64,000 nt of DNA from contig MVAQ01000043.1 of NCBI GenBank assembly GCA_014825775.1, forward strand, positions 49,273 to 113,272. The letters run 5' to 3'. A program made the translations under genes and the position numbers. This stretch comes from Krasilnikovozyma curviuscula. Lineage: Eukaryota; Basidiomycota; Tremellomycetes; Cystofilobasidiales; Mrakiaceae. Under the pieces are notes generated by a model. It saw nothing but the letters and a program-made list of their open reading frames with translations. It was not told where the DNA came from and made no database searches. This document shows, one piece after another, positions 10,163 through 23,512 of this stretch (positions within the stretch are counted from its first letter, which is position 1; the number at the start of each line of letters is the position of its first letter).

Positions 10163-13100
10163 TCACCGGCTCATCTGATGCAAAAAGTCGCCGGACTCGA
10201 ACATCTCTGTCGTGAATCCAATCTCGCTTGGCGACCGCTTGTTCCTCCAGCTGGTACCGTTACCAGTATTATCGTCGTCACTAGAAAGATTGCTCCAGAT
10301 CCCTCGTTTCTTCTTTCGTCGTCTGCCAGTGGCACCTACGTCGATGGTGTATCTCGACGAAGTAATGGAAGTGTCCACACCGCTCCTCATAGATTCATCC
10401 CCAGTAGCAGGTGATGTTGGTGAGGGAAGAGGGGGTGCTGAGAGGAAAGACTTGAATGTTGTCGCGAAGCTGAGGGCGATGTCGAAGATAGACTGAATTG
10501 CTCTGTATATCATTCTGGTATTGTCTGAGAGGAAGAAAAGCAAATTGAGATTGGCAACATGATTGTGTTGAAGTTCTATCAGTTCATCAAAAGAAGTCGC
10601 AAGGTCAACTGCAATGTGATGGGCTTGGATTTGGTGGTCGAGGATGTGGTGCATGAAGAAATCCCAGAAATGGCTGACAATCGACAATCGTGGTCAGTCA
10701 ATATAAAAATTCCTTATCATCTCGAGTATCACCTACTTGAGGATGAAGATCAGCTTTGTTTTCAGCGCAAGATAGGCTTTCAGTTCTGCCGTCTTAGTAT
10801 CTGACAACTCCGACGGTATTCGAAGCAACACAAGCTCTGATGTACAGCATCGAGCTCTCTTTAGTTGAAGAAGAAAGATGAAAATGGAAGATCGGATGTC
10901 GAAAGTCTCCTTTGTGAATGCGATGGAAAGTGGAAATGGTATCTAGGATTCCCCAAGGTGCAACATTTTAGCATAGAGTTGGCTCAAAAGGTACCTTTGG
11001 TAGACTCACGCTGTAATGAAGGCTCAAGCATTGGAAGGCTCTGATCTTGTTCTTCTTGAATTTCCTAGTAGTGGATAAGAACCGAACCAGCGCCGAATTG
11101 ATCCAAGGGAAGTCTTTTTCTTCCTCCGCAACGAGATCTCGGAAGAGCAGAGTCAGAGAATGAGGGTCCGACCAGTTCTGTCCAGTGTCCATCTTTAACC
11201 CTAAAAGCGTCAGCTTGAGTTAGAGAATCCAACCGAAGAAAGCAGACTCACCCTTCGAAACACCTCGTCAGACCAACTACCCAGGACGCCACCACGACGC
11301 ATCGCAAACAAACCCTCAATCGCCCATAAATGCTCTCTGTAAGCCCAATCGTTGATAATGATGCGCAGCAGCTCAGATTGAAGTTCTTGTGTTCGAGGTT
11401 GCAGGACGTTTTTTATATTGAGCATGAAGTCGGGCAGATGGTGATTTATTTGTTTAAGAGAAGGGGTTTCTGGGCTGTGAAGATTTCTGACATTGTGACT
11501 AGGGAAGAAAAATGATGAGCTGGTTGTTGGTTCGGCTAGAGATTGGTTGTTAGCGATGTCGAGCTGAGGTTCCTCATTGGGACTGCAAAGTATCCTTGAG
11601 AGAGGGAGCCATTGTTTTCCAACAATCTCGGCCTCGCCAAGGTTTTCCGGCCGCAATGTTCTGAGGATACCAACTGCTTTTCCAGCAGCCAAAATGTCCT
11701 TCCCAACCTGCGAATCTCCGAACAGGATAGGAACACCGCCCTCAAGACCATCATATTCAGCGCTCTCCGCGTTATTCAAGATGTAACTAGTCCAGAGTTC
11801 AGGCTCCGAAGTGACGATGGTTTCTCCCTCGGTGATGAAGAACTCCGCAGGGAGTGTTTGGATGTCGGCGTCCATGATTTGTGTCGACATGCCATCCCTC
11901 AGCCAGTTCCCGATCATTCTCCAGAGAGGTTCTGCGCTCTGAATCAAGAGGCTTTCGAGTTCTGTTGCGACTTCGAGGTCATTGGAACCCATGTGCAGTT
12001 CTGCAGATCGAAAGAGAATGTCAAGGATCGCAGTCGCCATGAGGTGAGGTGGGGTCGCAGTGGGTGATGGTAAAGATTCAATTATTGCAAGAAGAACTGA
12101 TGCTGTTTTCACCAGCGGGAGGAGTTCGTAGCTGAGGGATAGAAGTGAAATGACTTTGGGAGTGGTTGTGGATGAAGACGATCCGATGATACCTTGTTCA
12201 TATTGCGCTACCCATCGGCTGAATCGATTGAGAAATGTCTCAATACCTTCGGAGAGCGCATCGAGCGTGGAACAATCACCTGGTTTCTTGACGTGGGTGA
12301 GCTGCTTGTGTTTACTGCTGGCGGAAGGTGTCAAGCCGACACTGACAAAGTTCCTCAGTTTAGCCATTGTCGTCGATGCTTCAGAAAACTTCTCCAGAGA
12401 CGCTTTAAAGCTTTGAACTGATAGGTGGGAGACGCAAGGTAGAGATGTTGCAGGGACAACGGCGCAAGAGGTGGGGGATGTGAAGGTGAAGAGAGTGGAC
12501 TTGTTGCCGCAGAGACTAAAAAGGACTTCTCTGACTGCATCGATTTCGGACAAGTAGCGATACTATGATGATGTTGAAACAGGGTTTGTTGGTGAACAAC
12601 AAGGAACACGACTCAAAGCACTGGGAAGTACTCACCTCGATGTCGTCCTCTAAGCCTTCCAGCCTCTTGAGAGCTAGAGGAAGAGATAGTTCTATAAAAA
12701 ATCGTTGACTGTTAGCAGCTATTGGCGAAAAATAAAGAAATCTGCTGACAAACCTGATGTCAACATCTCCCAACCACCTCCTCGACCTTCAGCGACGGCG
12801 CTCGCGCTGACATCTGCATTTTCATCCAATAGAACGACACGACTATCCTCGCTATTCCAATAGGCTCGCTTTAAGAGCGCGTCGAGATCCTTCTGTATCC
12901 TCTCATCCTCGAGTTCAGCGCGAACTTTGACCGGATCCAGCTTTGGGTTGATTTCTTTTCTCCCCAACTTCTTGACAGGTGAGACATCGCGTTCATCCTG
13001 GGGGGACGACGTGTCATCATCTTCCCCAAAGCTTCCTTCACTGCTCCAGTCACTCCACCTCTCAGTCTCTGCATCCTGCTGTCGTCGTTCGTCTTCAGAG

Positions 13101-13643
13101 CTTTCAGTACCAAATATCTCCTCCCACTTCTCCTTTTCTGTCATGGGTTGTCTCGACACTTCTGCCATAAGAGTTTCTGCATATTCGTAAGTGTCTGTTG
13201 ATGGACTGTTTGACAGTGCCAGAAGAAATGCGAGGTGGGCGGGAATGTTTTGAGGCTGAATTCTCGGGGAAGGCTTCGTTGGGTCTGGATTTACCGAGTT
13301 GATGAGCTGCAGTTTGAGTCTGATGTGATCCAAGGAATTCGCCAGATCGTCGTGGACCAATATGCGAGCTTTAGTAGTGAGACTGAACAGGAAAAGCAAA
13401 AAACCAAAGTCAGACCAAAACGCCAGGGCCTATCTCACGACTGACTGACCCTTTCAGCTTGGCTTCCACGTCAATCCATTCGTTTCTTAGTCCACCTTTC
13501 TCGTTCTCCGCCTTCTTGAGCTCCCTCAGAGTCTTATCGACCAGTCTCTGGCGCGTCGCCTCGTTGGTTTCTTCATTCAGCAAGCCAACCGACGTGAGAA
13601 GGTCAGCTAAAGATCTCAACTGAGAAACCTTCTGTTGCGCCAT
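10163..13643 (-). CDS. Gamma-tubulin complex component, GCP5-like (Spc97/Spc98 family)
   Basis: This is probably a subunit of the gamma-tubulin ring complex, which nucleates microtubules at spindle pole bodies. Many exons run from ATG 13643 (MAQQKVSQLRSLADLL) to TGA 10163-10165. The N-terminal part has an acidic Ser/Glu/Asp linker (FGTESSEDERR...GEDDDTSS). A long exon (about 12553-11210) carries a helical GRIP1-like region including YEQGIIGSSSS and AEPLWRMIGNWLRDG. The latter fits the W-x-x-x-G-x-L pattern of GCP proteins. The final helices (HHILDHQIQAHHIAVDLATS, FDELIELQHNHVANLNLLFF) match the GRIP2 end, where adjacent helices read 'F..L...H..Y/H'. GCP5 rather than GCP2/3/4 is inferred from length and a diverged sequence; GCP6 is possible. 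Some internal exon borders (10690-11200, 12560-12770) are uncertain. Confidence 0.68.
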
Positions 13644-13958
13644 TCAGCTATCTTGTCATAGATCCTGGTGACCAGGTTGTATAGAAGGTGAGAGGTGAAC
13701 TGCATTGCATCTGCCCTCTCCGTCTTGTCCAAACGCCACGAACATGTGTATCTCGGTCGCCAGACTTGCTCTTCAGAAAGAGACGCAAGATTCAATTACT
13801 CGAATGAGAGGATTATTGTTGCCAGATGTTCCCTTACTGCTCGGAAGACTCGCTACTTGTTTTTTGTCACCACATGGTCGCTGTGCACCAAGATTAGCGA
13901 ACTCCATCAAGCTCAGTCTAACTATCAATCTCACACAGAATTCCGGAGGGCTGTTACG

Positions 13959-15807
13959 ATGGTGCTCTCCAGGACAAAACTGGTCTCATCTATCGCTGGT
14001 TCTGTCGCGATTACTGTCCTTTGGGTCGCCTCGCTCAGGAGCTGCAGCCATGTTGATTTCTCTCTCTCGGAGAACCAAATCCTCACATCGCAAGATTACG
14101 CAGTGGAAGGGGGCTGGTGTGATACCAGCGTGAAGTCTTACAGTGGCTATATCGATGTTGGGCAAGAAAAACATCTGTTTTTCTATTTTTTCGAGTCGAG
14201 GGGAAATCCAGAGACTGATGACATGATACTCTGGGTAAGCGACAGTACTGATGCGATCATCTCAATCGTAATACTGAAATAATTTGTCTGCACCAGACTC
14301 ATGGCGGACCCGGTTGTTCAGCAGCAGGAGGGATGCTCACTGAAAAGCACGGCCCTTGTTCAGTGGACCGATCACCGTCTTCACTCACCTCAACCACCGC
14401 CAACCCTTTTTCTTGGAATCAGAACGCCAACCTCATATTCCTGGACTCTCCGGTTGGAACAGGCATGTCATATGCAGGAAGCAATAATACGGTCTCCACG
14501 ACCGAAGAAGCTGCGGTAGACCTGACCGTCTTTTTAGAGAAGTTTTTCAGCATTTTCAGACAGTTCTCCGGTAGAAAGCTGCATCTCGCATCGATATCTT
14601 GTGCGTTATCATAATCCTGTTCTCCATCGCTGCGTACTGATACCACCCGTCTCTCAGATGGTGGTCGCTTCCTCCCTGTGTTTGCTACTCAGATCATGGC
14701 CTCAAACCCCAAACTTGAAAATCCGATCAACTTGAGTAGTATCATTGTTGGCAATGGTCATTTCGACGTATACGCGCTACCGCACTCCTATTGGGAAATG
14801 GTGAGTTGAATGCTGCAGCCTGTCCTCTAGAATACCACGTTGACGCCAGCTCTCGAAAGACTTGTACCAACGGAAGTGGCCTAGAATCACCACTTTCAAG
14901 GGAAACGTGTGCGACAATGCTAGCTGGAGTTCCAGAGTGCGAACAGAGAATGGCACGATATTGTCGAGACGAGTTCGAGCCGTTGGGCTGCTTCTCGGCG
15001 ATCGAGTTCTGCGAGGAAAAAATCAGGTCACCTTTCCTGGATGGACCAGGAAAAGGATCTGTTTTTGACATCAGTAAACACTGCGACGACAAGACGTGTT
15101 TTGGAAATCAGTCGTGCGTATCTTCACTCAAAAATCTTCCTCTCTCATCAGCTCATCTGATTTCTGATTCACTGGGTGTAACGTTACCTTTTCTTTCGCT
15201 AAAGGCGAGCGAACTTCGAATTTCTACATCTGCGAGACGTTCGCGCTGCCCTTCACATCTCAAAGGAGATTCCTTATATCACGGACGACTGCAACAACGC
15301 CGTCGCTCTCGCTTTTGATGAATCCATGGATGCAATGAGGCCAACTGTCGAACACGTCAAGTCTCTTCTGGAGAATGGGATCAGAGTCCTAATCTATGCT
15401 GGCGAAGTGAGTGGGACCTGTTCATTTGCTTTGGCATGCTCTGTAGACCGCGAAGCTGCTAACGGCCACTTGTCGCTCAAATCACAGTACGACTATCAAT
15501 GCAACTTCCTTCATCAACTGGACTGGACGACTAACATGGAGTGGTTCGGACAGAAGGAGTTTGTTTCCAAGCCGCTGGAGTATTGGACTGTCGATGAAGG
15601 CGAGATTGTAGGACAGACTCGGAGTCACGGCGGGCTAACCTATGCCACAATACGGAAAGGAAGTCATTTTGCAAACTGGGTGAGTGTCTTCTATCTCCCT
15701 ATCATCGACAGCTCCCTCACCGACACAGTCACTCTACACAACAGAACAAGCCGAAGGAGGGACAAGAGATGATCAGGCGGTGGATATATGAGGAGTATCT
15801 TGCTTAG
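13959..15807 (+). CDS. Serine carboxypeptidase, S10 family, divergent
   Basis: This is a secreted or vacuolar peptidase of the carboxypeptidase Y family. It starts with a signal-anchor-like segment (SSIAGSVAITVLWVASL), then has CDTSVKSYSGYIDVG, the normal mature start. Exons 13959-14234, 14297-14600 and 14658-14800 are followed by one from 14860, with more to TAG 15805-15807. The catalytic triad is visible: Ser in SISYGG (codon split by the intron at 14601-14657), Asp in AGEYDYQCNF and His in KGSHFANW. However, the canonical W-L-N-GGPG reads WTHGGPG and the canonical GESYGG reads SISYGG. Two residues that bind the substrate C-terminal carboxylate in carboxypeptidase Y (Asn51 and Glu145) are therefore replaced by His and Ile. 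Conserved cysteines (GGPGCS, MTCTNG, CDDKTC) remain. It may have altered specificity. Confidence 0.85.
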
Positions 15808-16158
15808 TTTTGAAACACAGGGAGAATTCTAGTCCGATGTTTTGTATTGTACCATCGCATTGTGTGTAATACTCCATGTGGCCGAATGCAAGAAATTTAG
15901 CTTCAACCTCTTTGGGTAATGATTGAATATGAAACAGTCCAATTTATCAGTTTTCACTGCTGTCAGGAGGAAGCCAGTAGCTGCTGACCTTCGTTAATAC
16001 TGTTACCTCGGAATTCCTAAGTGACCTCGAACCAGCATCTACTCGTGATTCAACACCTTCTAGGTTTTTCAGCACAAAACATACAGCAGTGGATGTATTC
16101 TTTTCCAGCTAGGGCAATATAGACTGAGGTATCCAGAGAAGCAGAGTCAGGATTCACC
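15808..16158. other. Intergenic region between the carboxypeptidase and XPF genes
   Basis: This is the 3' end of the carboxypeptidase gene and the promoter of the nuclease gene, both on the plus strand. It is AT-rich near 15830-15960. I see no further gene or structure in it. Confidence 0.5.
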
Positions 16159-19100
16159 ATGGCACCTTCAGCTTCATCCCTCCTGAAATTCCATAGAAAC
16201 ATCATCAGCACCATCTCCTCTGTCGAAACAGATGATCTTCTTATCATGGCCAAAGGGCTGGGGCTTACCAAAAAGATCATCTGTACTCTGCTCAAGATCT
16301 ACGACGGAGAAAAGAACCTGGTGCTCATCGTGAGGCTCGTCATTTCGAGACGAGCGTTTTGAAGTGGTTTCCAGGATATCGGGCTAATAATAATTATCTA
16401 ATGTTGTTACCTCAGATCAATACTTTACCTTCGGAAGAAGCATTTCTTGGTGAGCAGCTGAGTACAATGGGAGTCAAGCGACCTGGATTGAGGACTGTCT
16501 CGCACGAGTTCGATTCGGACGCCAGGTGGGTCTTGTTACAATGCTTCCACAATCTCTATGGGACTGTTGTTAACATTACGTGAATGCCTACTCTTTCCAG
16601 AGCCCGTTTGTATGTTGAAGGTGGTCTTCTGTCCATCACGTCAAGAATTCTGGTAGTAGACCTCCTCACGCAGAACATTCCTACCGCTATGATCACAGGA
16701 ATCGTAGTCTTGCACGCAGAAAAGTGAGTATCTTGAATATTCGCTGGTACTTCGCCAAACTTATCATAGCCCATCATTCTCAAGAGTATCTCCTACCTCC
16801 CTCGAAGCATTCATCGTCAGACTTTACAGGGAGACCAATCATGTCAGTTAGAGTTCGTGCTGTTGGTTGAGAGTAGTCTCACTGATCAAGATTTAACTAT
16901 GTTGTAGAATGGATTCGTGAAGGCGTTCTCTGACGAGCCGGAATCTTTTGTTACCAAATCTCTCTCACCGCTCCAGATGACACTGCGACTTTTGCAGATT
17001 CGTCGTGTTCACCTCTATCCTAGGTTCATTGCTGTTTGATTTTAGCAACTACCTGAGTGTAATGCTGACTTAGACGCCCTTTCTAGATTTCATCAGGAAG
17101 TGCAAGACTCTCTTGGCCAGAGGAAATCAGATGTGGTAGAACTCCACCAACCTCTCACAGCGGCTATGAAAGAAGTCCAAACCTGCATCTACGAATGCAT
17201 GGAGGCCACATTGAATGAGCTGAAGAGGACGTGTAAAGAGGTAAAGTCTTTGTTTCCAAAGAGCCGTATGGGTCGAACTGATGTGATTTGCGCAGATCGA
17301 GGTGGAAGATGTGACGATCGACAACGCATTGTTCAGGAGCTTTGACCGGATAATACGTGTGCAGCTTGATCCAATCTGGCATCGAGTGTCACCCAAAACG
17401 AAAAAACTCGTCTCTGACTTAAGAATGCTGAGGCAGCTGCTTGCGTGAGTTTATCTTTTCAGACACCTGAATTAAGTCTGACCACATTCACCGGTCCAGA
17501 TATCTTCTCTCCTACGATTCTGTCACGTTTCTTTCTTTTCTGGAATCAATTCTTGCATCCAACACTCCGGACTCTACCAAAATTCGTTCATTGACAGCGA
17601 GCAAACAACAGCAATCCCCCTGGCTCTTCCTCGATGCTGCAAACACTCTCTTCCATGTAGCTAAACGTCGAGCATATATACCCGCTCCGTCAAAGAAGAA
17701 ACGTATAGGATCTGTAGCTCCGAATGGTGATAATCACGAAGAAGAACTGGGCGACGAGGAAGATGTCCTGAAGGAAATTCAGAGAGAAGATGAGCTGAGG
17801 GCCAGCTCAGTGGATTCCCCTTGGCCAACTGGCGTAGAACCAGTTCTAGAAGAACTTCCCAAGTGGGGCCTTCTCGCTAGTATATTGGAGGAAATTGAGG
17901 AGTCTCTGAGTGTTGAAAGCACTGTGGATCTCAGTAAATTTGCAGCTTTCTCCAAATAGAACTTATTCAACTACACTGACACTATTCTGTCTCTTTTCAT
18001 CTTTGTAGCTACAAGCGGAACAAACACCATACTCGTGATGGCTTCTACAGATCGAACTTGCTCACAGCTGAGAGAATATCTAGCTCGCCGAGATCCCTTT
18101 CCCTCCCAGGACTCCTCTCCTGGTCGTCGAGTCATGGAATCCCTTCTCAAGACCTATTTCTGGTGGAAAGGAGGCCTAGGTGACATGTCTCGAAATCTTG
18201 GCTCTTCCAGAACGGGGGGACAATCTCGTCCTGTGACAGCAAATGCACTAGCGACATCTTCCAGCTCCTCTCACAGCAAACGTCCCAATGGTCAACCTGA
18301 TTACAAAAGAAGAAGAGTGCGCGGGGGAAGTGTCGCGGCGGCTGTCACTCGGCCCACAACCATCGCGGCCAAAAAGGGAAAAGATGGTGTGGATGAGGAA
18401 GTCGAAGCTGGAGGGGAGCTGGAGGAAGAAGCTGGAGAAATTGCCGATTTGTAAGGTCTCTGTGAGACATTCTTTGTCAACCGATATTGACTCGTGATGT
18501 TTATTCCATATATACAGCCTACGCCACGCTTCGCAGTTTTCCACGCCAGCACCAGAGTCGAGCGGGCCTCCCCCGCTACCGGATACACCAGGAAACGTTT
18601 TACCCCAGCGACAAACCAGCTCAGCACCGCCGCCGACTCCTCAAACACACTTACGTCCCTCAGCGCAGAATTCGACGACTGAGACCTTCAACGAGGTTGA
18701 ATTTAACGAGTTCTTTGGATTGCTCCCACCCGAACAAATGATTGTTGTCCGTCCATATAAAGGTGAAGATGATGACCAAGTTCTTGAAGAGCTGAGACCT
18801 AGATTCATTGTGATGTACGACCCTGATCCCAGCTTCATTCGACGGGTCGAGGTGCGTTCATCAACTCTTTTGTCTTCCCTCACCCAACGTAGCGTAGCGC
18901 TCATATTGCTGCATGTGTACAGTCTTTCCGAAGTGCCAACCCCGGATTTGGAATTAGGGTATACTTTATGATCTACAGTGATTCTGTAGAAGAGCAGAAA
19001 TACCTCAGTGGGATCAGGAAGGAGAAAAACGCGTTCGAGAAGATGATCCGTGAGAAAGGAGTGAGTACTTTACCAGATTTTTTGGACCATTCCACTGATC

Positions 19101-20231
19101 AATCTTTTGACTTTTTGGTAGTCGATGCTCCTCCCCATTAGTAGTAACCCTCGAGGGACACCAACACCATCGACATCTGGTCTAGCAGCGGCCATCAACA
19201 CCCGTATTGCCGGTGGTGCTGCTGCTGCGAAAGAGGCAGAGCCTCCACAAGTAAGCACCTCTTCTTTTCAGTTGCCCTCTGACTATTTTATGTTAATGTC
19301 TATTTTCTGATTCAGGTTATTGTGGATATGAGAGAGTTCAGATCAACCTTACCGTCGTTGGTACACGCTAGTGGACTGAAGATCGTTCCTGTGACGCTTT
19401 CAGTTGGAGATTATGTTCTAACTCCTACTATGGTAGTAGAGAGGAAAAGTTTACCAGATTTGATCCAGTCCTTCAACTCTGGCAGATTGTGAGTCATACT
19501 ACTCAGTTCTCTGTCATCGCGACAACCCGTTGACATTGAATTACGCAATGCGGTAGATACACACAATGTGAATCGATGAGCACACACTACAAGCAGCCAA
19601 TTCTCCTTATAGAGTTTGAAGAGAACAAGTCGTTTTCGCTACATGTGAGTTTAGGTATACAGTCTGCTGGTTGACCTCTACTCTCCTGAGCTCAATGTTG
19701 TTTTCTTTGCAGAGTTTATTGGAAACTACTGCAAAGCCATGGGAAAAGGAGAAGGTATGTCCAGCAACTTGTATAAAGTTGCAGGCAATACTTATTGACG
19801 TGATGACCACTGACATGTCGCTGTCATCTTGGTCAACTCAGGCGGATAAAAATGGGCAACTCTCAGATCACGACGTCCAATCAAAGCTTGTCCTCCTAAC
19901 TCTGTCATTCCCTCGACTTAGAATCATCTGGTCGTCTTCACCCTTTGCGACTGCAGATATCTTCAAAGACCTCAAATCGCAGCACCCTGAACCTTCAGCC
20001 GATAGGGCAGTAATGATTGGGGCAGGCGATGGCGACACAGACGATCCTGGCGTTTACAACCTCCCTGCACAAGAGCTATTGAGGAGTATCCCTGGTGTTA
20101 CCAGCAAAAGCTACAAACATATCATGACTAAAGTTGGAAGCGTCAAGGAGTTTGTCAATCTAAATTTGCAGGACATGCAGGCGGCGAGTTATCCTTCTCA
20201 AATTGAATTCTTGGAGCGAGTTCTTTTATGA
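16159..20231 (+). CDS. RAD1: XPF/Rad1 structure-specific endonuclease catalytic subunit
   Basis: This is the catalytic half of the XPF-ERCC1 (Rad1-Rad10) nuclease, which cuts 5' of lesions in nucleotide excision repair and also acts in crosslink repair and recombination. Many exons run from ATG 16159 ([20 protein letters not shown]) to TGA 20229-20231. The inactive helicase-like half shows [20 protein letters not shown] and [12 protein letters not shown] middle part contains [14 protein letters not shown] and a basic/acidic linker ([10 protein letters not shown]). The nuclease core carries the family signature as [19 protein letters not shown], with [13 protein letters not shown] before it and [18 protein letters not shown] after it. 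The tail has [17 protein letters not shown], a helix-hairpin-helix that would pair with ERCC1. The final hairpin is short compared with the human protein. Yeast nomenclature is used; this is not the 9-1-1 clamp Rad1. Confidence 0.93.
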
Positions 20232-20785
20232 GCTAAGCTGGTTTGTTCTATTTCTCACAACGCAGATAATGGGCTCGGAACCGGGTCTTGTCGCCTTCAA
20301 ATTTATTAATCGAGACGTTTTGGAATCCTGATTACATGTTGTTTGTGCAGTATAATAATTACTCTTACCCCATTGTCCCTGAAAGAAAGGAAAAAGGATA
20401 AATTTGACGGTACCAAAGTTGCTTTTTTAAGAAAATTTCCCAAAGAGAATCTATCAAGGAGCAATCTAATGATTCTACAATCTAGTTAGGTGTGCAATGC
20501 TGATATGGAAACCTGGGTTAAGCCAGGTCTGAGGGAGCGGAATGGTTGAGATTCCCTACGAATTAAAATTAATGGAGATAGTCTGTTAAAGACAACAATA
20601 CGTTTATGCGAGGTATAGCAGCGCGAACAGCAAAAGGTGAATACAGATACAGATGAGGTAAAGCAGTTGATGCAATACATGCTAGAGCGTCGTTAGGCGT
20701 TGCAGAGTGAAACAGTACCAGGAGTTGAGACCCAAATGACCAAGAAAACCAGAAATGAAAAAGGGGGAAAGGTGGGCCGAAACGT
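20232..20785. other. Convergent 3' intergenic region between XPF and the MFS transporter
   Basis: Two genes end towards each other here, so the 550 bases hold both 3' UTRs. The region is AT-rich with A-runs near 20385-20450. I found no open frame with a plausible exon pattern and no tRNA-like boxes. Confidence 0.5.
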
Positions 20786-23080
20786 TTAGGCCTTGACGGC
20801 GTGTGATGGCATGTTCTGCCATTCTCTAATAGCTTTGCCCTTCCAGATGAAGAAGCCAAAGATCACAAAGCCCAATGGACCAGAGAGCATTGACTGAACA
20901 ACGTATGCCTTAACGTAGGAGGTTCCCTTTGCCCACTCAACAATGAAGAATGGGACAGCGAAACTGAAGATGAACTTGTAAAAGTTGATGACCGCAGTAC
21001 CCTACAAGAGCAGTAGAAAAGTCAGTAACCTAGCGCGCTTGTTTCGAGAAACTAAACTGACAGCAGCAGCTTCCTGTAGAGGGCAGAACGAAGCAACGCA
21101 TCAGTCATTGATTTCTGTATCTCCATCTGAACGCACAATACTCACAGAGACGTATGTGTCAATCACGTAAGTTCCACAGACAGAGGTGATACCGATGATG
21201 CCGATGTTGTCTAATTGCAGCGATGATGTCAATATTTGGTATCCAGGAACTGGAAACCGTGTCCGAATAGACTTACAGAAGAAGACACCCATGACTGGGA
21301 CCATGAAGTGAAGGTGTTGTCCAATTCCACATCCGAACATCAACAAACCAAGAGTGAGGAAAGGCAAAATGATAACCATGGCCCAAAGTCTGTATTCGGG
21401 CTCCCTGACGCCACCGTTTCTCTTAGTAACGTAGGCCATAACTATAAGTAAAGTATGAGTATTGGTTAGCATCAGCAACGTCTCAGACGAACTTGAATCT
21501 GAGCATACCTTTGTCACCAATGATTCCACCACTCCATTTACCAACAATGGCACCACCAAAGTTTGCAAGGAAAGTGCATCCCACGATTCGAGTAGTGAAA
21601 CCATAACCACCAGCAGCGACAGGAGTCTCAAACACTTGAGGAAGGGCGATGGTTGTTCCAACACTCCAACCGAAGCAGGTAGCATACCAAATAGATGGCA
21701 CCAAGATCACAATGAATCTCGACATCAAGAGAGGCTTGATTAACTGAAGAGCAAACTCTCCTGGTCGCTTCCAGGGCATATAAGCAGGACCTCTGGTGCC
21801 CTCGACGACGTAGGCTTGTTCCTGCGCCTCTATACTAGCAGACAATGCTGGAACAGTGGAGGTTGCAGACTTGACGGCACGACGGGTGTAAAGAGTCTCC
21901 GGGACAAGGAATATGAAGAGGAGGAGGGAGACGAAGGCTTGGGCCATGATCACGTAGTAGACGACCTACAATGATGGACTTAAATTAGACAAAGGCATAA
22001 ACTAGTTTTGACAAGCTCAGTTACTCACCTGCCACTTCTGAGTGTAGACAATGAAACCACAGAAGAAAGGAGCAATCAAAGGACCAGTAACGATACCAGT
22101 AGTCCAAATGGCGACCTATCATAATCCGTTGGTGAAAGATTAGCAGGCAAATAAACAGAAACGAGCGTAGATCACATCACGACGTACCTTAGTACCTCTG
22201 ACTTCCTTTGGGTAAATATCAGCGATGGTGTAGGATGCAACACTCAAAGAGGCAGAACCAAAGAAACCAGCCATAACACGAGCAGCAACAAAGGAGCTGA
22301 AGGTTCTTGAGAAAGCGAGCCAGACGGTACAGCAGAAGAAGAGGAAGGAGGAAATTATGTAGGTATGTCGTCTACCAACAGAACGAGCCAACGCAGTCCA
22401 GAGAAGAGGCCCAACAGCTAGACCCAAAATGGCATAACCGACCTGTTTTTTAAACATTGTGTCAATGATTATCGTATGATAGCGCGCTGAGTGGAACTCA
22501 CAGTGTTGGCAGCGTCTCCGATCGACACCTTGAAGTACGCAGCCAGTTGAGTGAAAGCAGTATTGTGAGCACCAGCCATATAGTTGGACACGAACCTGAT
22601 GGCGCACCAAACTGTCAGTTGAGGTACAGCAGCGTCAAAGGGTCGAGAGAAAAAACTCACGAAGCATATGACACCGAGAGCAGGATAGCCCACTTCTTTC
22701 CTTCGCTCCAGTTCATTGGGTCTTCTGGATCATCAGAGATCATGTTCACCGCATCGATGTTCTCGATAACGACTGTGCCAGCGTGTTGCATGAGTCGATG
22801 GAAGCGAGAAAGACCACCAAGACACCGTGCGTAAAAATACGACCGGAGGAGCCAATGGCACAGAGGAAATTTGAGGTGGAGATATGATGTTATAGAAGAT
22901 GAGATCAACACGAGTCGAAGGCAGAGGCAGGAAAGATGAACAGGACGGTGCAGAAAGTAGAACGTGTCAGGGGAAAGACAAGACCAGAACCGGTCAACAA
23001 AAGGGAAAGGAACGAAACGTACACTTGTCCTGAGACTGAGATCCTTCCTGAGAGGTCTTTTCATCTTCAACAGTTGACAT
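20786..23080 (-). CDS. Major facilitator superfamily transporter (DHA1-like)
   Basis: This is a proton-coupled membrane transporter of the fungal drug:H+ antiporter type; the substrate is unknown. The first exon encodes MSTVEDEKTSQEGSQSQDK (ATG 23080). The next holds DDPEDPMNWSEGKKWAILLS, a hallmark just before helix 1 in this fungal group. Motif A appears as GRRHTYIISS after helix 2. Helices 4-5 follow (VMAGFFGSASLSVASYTIADIYP), then a central loop with PETLYTRRA and PAYMPWKRPGEF, and a second half with GWSVGTTIALPQVF and GFTTRIVGCTFLANFGGAIVG. Remaining exons give the last helices and a basic end (SHAVKA) with TAA at 20786-20788. About ten exons and 12 hydrophobic segments are expected. It is divergent from nothing close: NudC lies upstream on the same strand. 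Confidence 0.82.
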
Positions 23081-23512
23081 CGTACCAGATAACTGACCGG
23101 GAAAAAGGAAAAGAGAAAAAAAGAGGAGGAACAGAGCGTGGTTGAAGTCAAATCAAATTTTGGCAGGCAAGCGGGCCTCTTCCAAGTCATTCGGATGCTG
23201 ATGCGATTTTCTCATGATTAATGGGCTTAAAGGCAATGAAAGAACCTGTTAATATGGCCATAGATAGGTCACGTTAAGGTCCCTTCAGCTGCTCGATAGG
23301 TTTCGATAGGCAACTTTGCTCGCGCTGCCGGTTTTCGGCACGGCACGCTCTCTCAAGCTACTCTCCGAAACCTTTCCTCACTAATTTGATAAAGCACTTG
23401 GAGCAGTCCAAAGTAATAATCCAAATATCTGTAGGTGTAGCGACAATATGTTTGCTCGGGGTATCTATTGGCTCTTTATAACATGTGTTATTTGCGACAA
23501 CCACCACGACGC
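23081..23512. other. Intergenic region upstream of the MFS gene
   Basis: This contains the promoter of the minus-strand MFS transporter and the 3' end of NudC. A short GC-rich patch (23320-23350) and purine-rich tracts on the plus strand near 23100-23125 are the only visible features. Confidence 0.45.
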
